64,000 nt of DNA. Origin: Rhabditophanes sp. KR3021. Its lineage: Eukaryota; Nematoda; Chromadorea; Rhabditida; Alloionematidae. A model generated the notes under the pieces. It was given only the letters and a program-made list of their open reading frames with translations, was not told the origin of the DNA and did not search any database. This document shows, piece after piece, positions 57,944-64,000 of this stretch; positions within the stretch are counted from its first letter, which is position 1; every line of letters starts with the position of its first letter. The position numbers and the translations under genes were made by a program. The stretch spans positions 7,068,001 to 7,132,000 of the forward strand of contig CAUJLY010000002.1 in NCBI GenBank assembly GCA_963281155.1. The letters are read 5' to 3'.

Positions 57944-58182
57944 TCATCCAGAGAAGGGTGACAAATAGTTCACCTAATTTGTTTTGCAATCATAGAAGAG
58001 AAAGAGCATTTTCATGAAGGAAGAAGTATGTCTTTGCGTTCATTTTTGAATCTCACCGGGAATACATAATTTGCTCATAATTACCTGATCTAACAGTCGG
58101 TTTAAACATTTAATAAGCGAATACTTTAAATTAAAAGATTTAATAAGTCTTTGAATAAGAATTAAATGACTTCAATTTGCAG

Positions 58183-58782
58183 TCATTTTTAGAATCATGG
58201 ATATCAAATATGATTTCTGTTTGCAGCAGATTAAACATGGTGGGCAAAACAATACATCACAAAGTAATATCTGGCAAAATAAAAAGAAGATTGAACAAGC
58301 TGGAGTCATTTAATTACAATCAAATAAGTAATCATTTGAGAAAAGAAACAAATAATCCGACTCAATTTGATGAAATGACAGCGTTTTCTCTTTTAACTGA
58401 ATCGGAATCCTTACAATTGGCCAGTGACTTTAAAATGGGAACTAAGATGTATTTTGCGACTTGAATTCTTGCTAGAGACGTAATAAAATTTTGTGTAACT
58501 AAGAATAACGCTGCTGCCATAAAGGACAGTTTGGTCAAATTAAGCAATGCGACAGAAATGATGAATGAATTTACCGGATGTCTCAACTCTGATAGATCTC
58601 ATCTTTTAGATAAAGAACCGCAGGCAATTTTTGATTCCAAGTTGCAAAATAAAATGTCAATTTACAATGCATTGACCCATGGTTTTGGTTTAAAAGGAAT
58701 TGTGGTTGCGATTGAAGCTGCTACTAACTATTTTAAAGTTCAGATTTCAGAAATTGAATCTGCGATTAACAATATAGGATAA
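58183..58782 (+). pseudogene. Coding frame with one in-frame TGA
   Basis: After an acceptor-like TTTGCAG (58176-58182) one frame runs 200 codons to a TAA, broken only by TGA at 58462-58464. Before it: SFLESWISNMISVCSRLNMV, KIKRRLNKLESFNYNQISNH, FSLLTESESLQLASDFKMGT. After it: ILARDVIKFCVTKNNAAAIK, SLVKLSNATEMMNEFTGCLN, SDRSHLLDKEPQAIFDSKLQ, and a helical end AIEAATNYFKVQISEIESAI. The mostly helical pattern is coding-like but not recognised. CGA to TGA mutation of an Arg codon is the simple explanation; no upstream exons were found. Confidence 0.45.
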
Positions 58783-59199
58783 GCCATTTGAATATATTGT
58801 TGAAGTTATCACTGTAGCACATAAAGAATGCAATATTTTTAGAAAATTAATTAACTATCTGCATACTTATGTATCAAGTTATTATTTACCATATTTTAAA
58901 CAATGCCTGTTGAATAAACTGATAAAGACAATTTGATTCTTTATTTTGTTGAAACAATTGCCTAATTTATTTGATACAACATACATTGCTTGTTTCAATT
59001 GGAATCATCTATTTACTTTACTTGATAAGAAATAATTAAGTCTAAAAGATCATTACTTTTGCTTTCAAATCAAGAATTGGTACATACAAAATTCCACACT
59101 GAAACGATACTAAAAGTTTTTGAGAAAACAATTTATCAATGATTTTCAATAAAGTAATTAATGTTTATACACAACTAATTGGTGAAATAAGTGTTATCT
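58783..59199. other. Intergenic, nothing seen
   Basis: AT-rich DNA between the stop-containing frame and repeat copy 2. Confidence 0.45.
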
Positions 59200-60135
59200 C
59201 AATAATAATATAATTGATGAAGATGAGGTGTTGTACGACATAATGAAACAATTCGTTTTACATTTGAACAAAAAATGCTTACTAAGTTCAAAAATCCAAA
59301 CAAATTTACAAAGAAAGTATAAATATATTTGTCAATCAAAGTTTGAAATATTCCGTTATTGAACTTAATTTGATTGTGCCGAGAATCTGCTTTACATTTT
59401 AGTGTGTTTGAAGTAAGGTGCCCACACCTATTCCTTGCTGACGTCCATGACAAGTTTTATACACCAGTGCCTTTCATCGATAAAATTGAGTTTTAAGAAG
59501 GGCGTCTTTCTTTAAAAAATGAAACTTTAAAATGCACTCATCTAACTATTTTAAAATTAGTGTATCTTTTTTTGCGGCACACCACGTAATTGCTAAGATG
59601 AAGGGGATATGTAAACAAAAAGGGACATTATTCCTTTATACAAACAATAAGAGAAAATATTTAGTTGTTTGATGGTTAAAGTGATTTCGTTACACTTTTT
59701 TGAAATGTAGCTTTTCGAGGTTATTAAACAAATGTTTGATCAGTTGAATGGACAATACCACTATCTCAGTTTGTGATTGGGATGGTTTGTGAGCTGATTT
59801 GGAAGAAGCGTTCCCTTGACTGACGAAACAATGTTAATTATGATGCATTTTTATTAATTTATCATATGCACATCTAATTCTACGTTGAATGTTTGTGTCA
59901 ACAACATTGTCATTTTTAATATTTCCTCTAACAACATTTATTATGTTGATAAACAAATTGGTAATATTTCGTGCTTTATTCACATCTTACTCAACAATAG
60001 GTCTATTCTTATAGACATAAGAAACAAATGAGTGATTGGCCTTTTCCTGGTGCGAACAATTTAAATATCTGGCCGTTGCTTGTTTCCGATAGCAAAACGT
60101 CCCCTCTATCTTTTCGTACCAAGGCATACATACAC
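59200..60135 (+). repeat. ~0.95 kb direct repeat, copy 2
   Basis: Same orientation as copy 1 at 50680-51645. Differences include several short deletions and a 14-16 base insertion at about 59775-59790 that duplicates TTTGTGA..GG text. The frame open in copy 1 (51388-51636) is cut short here. The right end lies only about 140 bp upstream of the ERp44 start codon, so this copy occupies that gene's promoter-proximal region. Confidence 0.85.
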
Positions 60136-60276
60136 AATTTAAAGGGCTAGTTTTGTTAGCATTAAATATTATATGAGATGTGTGTGACGTGTTTCTTTCT
60201 TTTTATTAATCAACTTTTCATTTCTGTCATCCTTTTGCAGGTCATTTTCATTCTGAGGCTGTATTAGTAAGAAACA

Positions 60277-61577
60277 ATGAATATATTAAGGATTTGTCTA
60301 TTTTTTGCTGGAGTAAGTTAATTTTTTCAATCATGAGGATCCTTTTGCTATTTTTTAGGTTGCTTTCTTGAGTGCGACTGTTATTCCTCTGACCGATGAT
60401 AATATTGAGAAAACGTTACGTAAGTGCTTTGATATGTGTGTTGTAAAGATTAACAAATTGTAATTTTAGAAGATTATGACATTGTCTTAATCAACTTTAG
60501 TGCGGAGTGGTGTAGATTCTCCCAAATGCTCAAACCAATATTTGCCGAAGCTAGTGAAAAAATAGCAGATGACCTTAAGAGCAGGATTGCATTTGCTAGT
60601 GTTGACGCGGACAAGTATAGTAAGTACTGATAGCATTTATTATTTAATCTATTTTTTCAGCCGCTATTGCTCAAAAATATCATATCAATAAATATCCTAC
60701 CTTAAAATTAGTTAAATTTGGGGAATTGGTTAAGAAGGAATATAGAGGACAGCGGTCTGCAGACTCTCTCGCTGAATATGTGACAAAGATTTTGAATTCA
60801 GCATTTGTTCAAGTGCATAGTGAAGAAGATCTAGCTGCTAAGTTGGATAAGAAGAAAAGTTCAATCATAGCTTACTCTACAGGTGTTTCCAAGCCATTTG
60901 AGGAAGCTGTTAAGAGTGCAGGTGCCTTTTCAGAAGATTGTAATTTGTATCTTGGAACTGGGGAATGGGTTGAGAAGCATACGACATCTGGGCATTTGTT
61001 TGAGTTCTATAATGCAAGAGAAGGAACTAGGCAACCATTCCAAGGAGATTTCAATAACATTCCTCAACTTAAAGAATGGATTTCTAGTAATTGCGTTCCT
61101 ATCATTCGTGAAATTACTTTTGAAAATGCCGAAGAGATGACAGAAGAAGGGTTGCCTTTCTTGATTTTATTCAGAACGGTTGGCGATACTGCATCCGAAA
61201 AGAAGTTCTCAGACACAGTGATGAGGGAAATTCAAGACCAAAAGAAATCAGTAAATTGTTTAATGGCCGATGGTAAGCAATTTGCCCACCCACTTCATCA
61301 CCTTGGAAAAAGTGAAAAAGACCTGCCATTGGTTGTCATAGATTCCTTCCGCCACATGTATTTGTTTAAAGACTTCAAAAATCTCGACGTTCAAGGTTCA
61401 CTCCGCCAATTCGTGTTAGATCTACACAGCGGAAGATTACACCGTGAATTCCACCATGGACCCGACCCAAATGCTCCACCTGGAATCAATGCCGACACAA
61501 CAGCACCACCCAGCGTCTTCGAAAAATTAAAACCTTCAGACGCTAGATACACAATGTTAAATAAAGATGAATTGTAA
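60277..61577 (+). CDS. ERP44: ERp44, ER/Golgi thioredoxin-family chaperone
   Basis: Retains and retrieves client proteins and Ero1 oxidases through mixed disulfides between Golgi and ER. Exons 60277-60312, 60359-60419, 60470-60619 and 60661-61577 give 387 residues (human 406). Signal peptide MNILRICLFFAGVAFLSA. Thioredoxin domain a (residues ~30-135) has the CRFS active site in FSAEWCRFSQML, with the single active cysteine that marks ERp44, and HINKYPTLKLVKFG with the cis-proline. Domains b and b' follow, with REITFENAEEMTEEGLPFL and SFRHMYLFKDFKNLDVQG. The C-terminal tail DLHSGRLHREFHHGPDP regulates client access in the human protein. It ends in NKDEL, an ER-retrieval signal. All introns are 40-50 bp. 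Confidence 0.96.
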
Positions 61578-62067
61578 ATATGGGAGAACGTTTCGTAATC
61601 GGCTAGAATTTTATTATTGTTAAGCGAATATTTATTAGCTCTCTTTATTATAAACAAAGTGTTAATCTTCTTATTGGTGTGGGTTTTTTAATAATTGTGT
61701 ATTATTGATACAAACTCATCTTTATAAATAATAAAATATTATATTACTTTTTGTTCAAAATAAACATACGAGACCAAGAGAAAGGAAAACACAACGTTCA
61801 TTCTTCAAATTAATTTCCTTTATAAGGTATCTTTTAAGTCTTTTTGGATAGGTCGTGTAAGGTCATCACCGCCAAAGATACCATTTGAACCTTACGCAGC
61901 GAGCAAAAGGTCTTTATAGCAAAAACAATGTCAACTCACTTTTTAGACACACGTTTTTATCCGTCGATAAATATATTTGCCTATATCTAATTTAATAAAC
62001 TAAATTATTATTCTAACCAAAAAGGCTAATTCAAACTTTTATATGATTTAAACTTTATTCCCTCAAA
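61578..62067. other. Intergenic spacer
   Basis: 3' UTR of ERp44 (AATAAA near 61731) and upstream DNA of the ankyrin gene. Nothing else seen. Confidence 0.5.
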
Positions 62068-63733
62068 ATGCAGAACAATGAATACTTATCAGATGATGAA
62101 GATGATTTTTTGGAACTTTCTATGGAGCAAAAACTATTTTTACTAAAAAGTCGAGGGTAAATATTTTTAAAAGCGGTATCATTTATTATTGTTATTGTTT
62201 GACCAGCTACCATTTCTAACAACATCCATAATTGTTTATTTACAGACAACTTCGAATTGAGCAGCTAATTGAATACGAAGAACGGGAAAAAACAGTCCCT
62301 CTACCGCCACCTCGCAACCCACGTTTACAGTTTACCTCTGTCATCCTGTTAATGTACTCAATAGAAAGAAACGACATTCAGGAAGTTGAACGTTTACTTA
62401 AATTAAAAAATGTAGATATAAATCTCCAAAATGATTACGGAAAAACGGCGCTTCATGAATGTTGTATTACTAATAAAATTGAATTTTTGGCGTTGCTTAT
62501 TTATTATGGAGCAGATGTTAATATTGGAGATAATGATCGTAAGATATGGTTAAGTAATAAGTTGACTGATTTTGTTTAGTTTGGACACCTTTGCATTCAG
62601 CTGCTTTTTTTGGACATAATGATGTTGCTAGGATTTTGATTGATGAGTCAGTAGAATAACTATTTTTTGCAATTTTAATTGATTCATTTAGGGGAGCAAA
62701 TTTACTTGCAATCAATGACGAAAATGACATTCCATTGAAGGTATGCTACACAAAACAAATCCATTCAATTATCAAAGGTGCAATGATTACAAAACAAATA
62801 AGTCAAGAACGTATCGAGGAAGTGATTAAATCAGGTGAAAAGCAAATGCTCGATGATTTGAAATTCTTGCACAGTCAGGGTCAATCATTGGAACAAATCT
62901 TACCTAATAAATCAACATACCTCCATATAGCATGTGCCAATGGATATTATGATGTTGCAGCTTTTTTATTAAGAGTAGGTGTTAGTGTATCGTCATTTGA
63001 TGGTGACTTTTGGATGCCCATCCATATAGCTGCTTTTTTTGATTATCCGAGGTTGATTGAATTGTTGGTGTCGTATAAAGCTGATATTAACCAAAAAACT
63101 AAAAGTGAAGAAACTGCTTATGATTTGTGTGGTAGGCTGGAGACCAGACAATTAATTTCGAAGATTGAAAGAAAGGATGTAAAGAAGAAAAGGTCTGCAT
63201 ATGGAGTTAGAGATTCACGTCGGCAAGCTAGAAAAACAAAAGTTGAGGCTATCAAGAATTTTGAAGCAGATGAGGTTGGAGCTAGAACATCAGTTAGACG
63301 ATCTTCATTTAGAGAAAAAAATGGAGAAGCGATGGCCAAGTTTGATGCAAAGAGGGAAAATTTAGCGCTGAGAGATGGTAAGATGGATTCAAGTGATGGT
63401 TATCAAAGTGAGGATATTGAAAATGAAGAAATGCCAACTTTCAAAGATAAATATGATGCCAAAAAACAAGTATTAAATCAAAATGAAAGATCTACTTTAT
63501 TAGTTCAGCTTAATCCATCATCACAAAAATTAGAAGAAGTAGATGTCAAACTAACAAAAGATGCAGACGATATTAGTAAAAAGAATTCTTTCAGCAAGAA
63601 AATAAGAAGCTCCATTCGTAAACTTAGAAAACAAACATCAGATGAAGATATCAAGAAGTTAAGTTTAAAAGAAAATGGTTTGGTAACTGGAGATGATCAT
63701 AACAAAAGGAATAGTTGCTGTGCAATCTGCTAA
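62068..63733 (+). CDS. PPP1R16: PPP1R16/TIMAP-like, CAAX-ended PP1 regulatory subunit
   Basis: Targets PP1 to membranes in the family. Exons 62068-62156, 62246-62538, 62580-62646 and 62692-63733 give 496 residues. After an acidic start (SDDEDDFLELSMEQKLFLL) comes RLQF in NPRLQFTSV, a likely PP1-docking RVxF variant at the same place as KVSF in human PPP1R16A/B. Ankyrin repeats follow: VDINLQNDYGKTALHECCIT, GADVNIGDNDLWTPLHSAAF, then after a linker STYLHIACANGYYDVAAFLL and VSSFDGDFWMPIHIAAFFDY, the split set typical of the MYPT/TIMAP group. The tail is basic/Ser-rich (SVRRSSFRE, RSSIRKLRK) and ends CCAIC, a CAAX-type prenylation motif as in PPP1R16 (CCRIS). Kinase control through the RRSS site is likely but inferred. 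Confidence 0.88.
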
Positions 63734-64000
63734 TCTATATGATTTGCTGTAATTTATTTATTTCATCTTGAATTTAATTTTGAAAAATGGTATTTTACAA
63801 TTAAGAAGAATAGTTTAATAAATATTTTAAATACTTTTGTTTTGTAATGTAACTGATATCCAACATTTAATTTGGGATTGTTTCTTTGAGAATCCAAGAA
63901 TAGTATGAAACATTTATTTCATATTGCATAATCAAGCCAAATAAGTAACAATGATTATAGTTTTTACAATTTCGTGATAATGTGAGTCTAAATTTCATTC
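63734..64000. other. 3' flank of the PPP1R16-like gene
   Basis: AATAAA near 63819 is a plausible poly(A) signal. The remainder to the window edge is AT-rich with no gene seen. Confidence 0.5.

Noticed and set aside
50680..60135. LTR retrotransposon with the two direct repeats as LTRs
   Set aside because: The interior holds an intact TRAPPC9 gene and no gag, protease, reverse transcriptase or primer-binding site; repeat ends lack TG...CA.
1..64000. CRISPR arrays, tRNA, rRNA and spliced-leader RNA genes
   Set aside because: I looked for spaced short repeats, B-box sequences and spliced-leader-like 22-mers and saw none that I could support by eye; a covariance-model scan would be needed to exclude tRNAs.

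Overview
The window is AT-rich eukaryotic nuclear DNA and is best explained as a nematode chromosome segment. The evidence is: introns mostly 36-50 bp with GTAAGT-like donors and TTTCAG/TTTTAG acceptors; three receptors of the nematode-only srt class; acceptor-like TTTCAG sequences directly upstream of some start codons, as expected for spliced-leader trans-splicing; and nematode-typical content (P450, nicotinic receptor, BTB-Kelch). The species cannot be fixed from the sequence.

Layout. 1-2212 (-): 5' two thirds of a Na-K-Cl cotransporter, running off the left edge. 4894-7967 (+): CPSF73 pre-mRNA 3'-end endonuclease, with an antisense coding relic in its one long intron. 8317-8677 (-): small unrecognised gene. 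8825-11386 (+): tandem pair of 7TM receptors. 11469-12015 (-): dead mitoribosomal uS11m copy. 12343-13933 (-): cytochrome P450. 14450-15905 (-): coding remnants. 16235-18034 (-): BTB-BACK-Kelch protein. 18486-18854 (-): SPT5 C-terminal fragment. 19362-19827 (-): CHCHD2/10 protein. 20220-21335 (-): coiled-coil protein. 22192-27772 (+): chemoreceptor cluster (three intronless srt genes and a fourth 7TM protein). 28289-29589 (+): secreted S1 protease. 29678-33077 (-): K-dependent Na/Ca exchanger. 39317-40520 (+): divergent PP1-type phosphatase. 41481-42783 (-): mitochondrial aspartate aminotransferase. 43558-45003 (+): CoA synthase. 45048-48728 (-): nicotinic-type alpha subunit whose two large introns hold GIY-YIG coding relics. 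52593-56256 (-): TRAPPC9. 58183-58782 (+): frame with one in-frame stop. 60277-61577 (+): ERp44. 62068-63733 (+): PPP1R16-like, CAAX-ended ankyrin protein.

Most genes are unrelated housekeeping functions (3'-end processing, CoA and aspartate metabolism, ER thiol quality control, vesicle tethering, ion transport) mixed with chemosensory genes. Two physical arrangements stand out: tail-to-tail pairs with interleaved or shared poly(A) signals (CoA synthase/nicotinic subunit; protease/exchanger), and a ~0.95 kb direct repeat at 50.7 and 59.2 kb that brackets TRAPPC9.

The most unusual signals are in splicing. The cotransporter frame closes only if a one-nucleotide exon is used, another of its introns is GC-AG, and the PP1 gene needs a GA-AG intron. 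Several relics (uS11m, LRR-like, SPT5, GIY-YIG) show an active birth-and-death background. All exon models were assembled by hand from reading frame, splice consensus and family conservation, without alignment tools.
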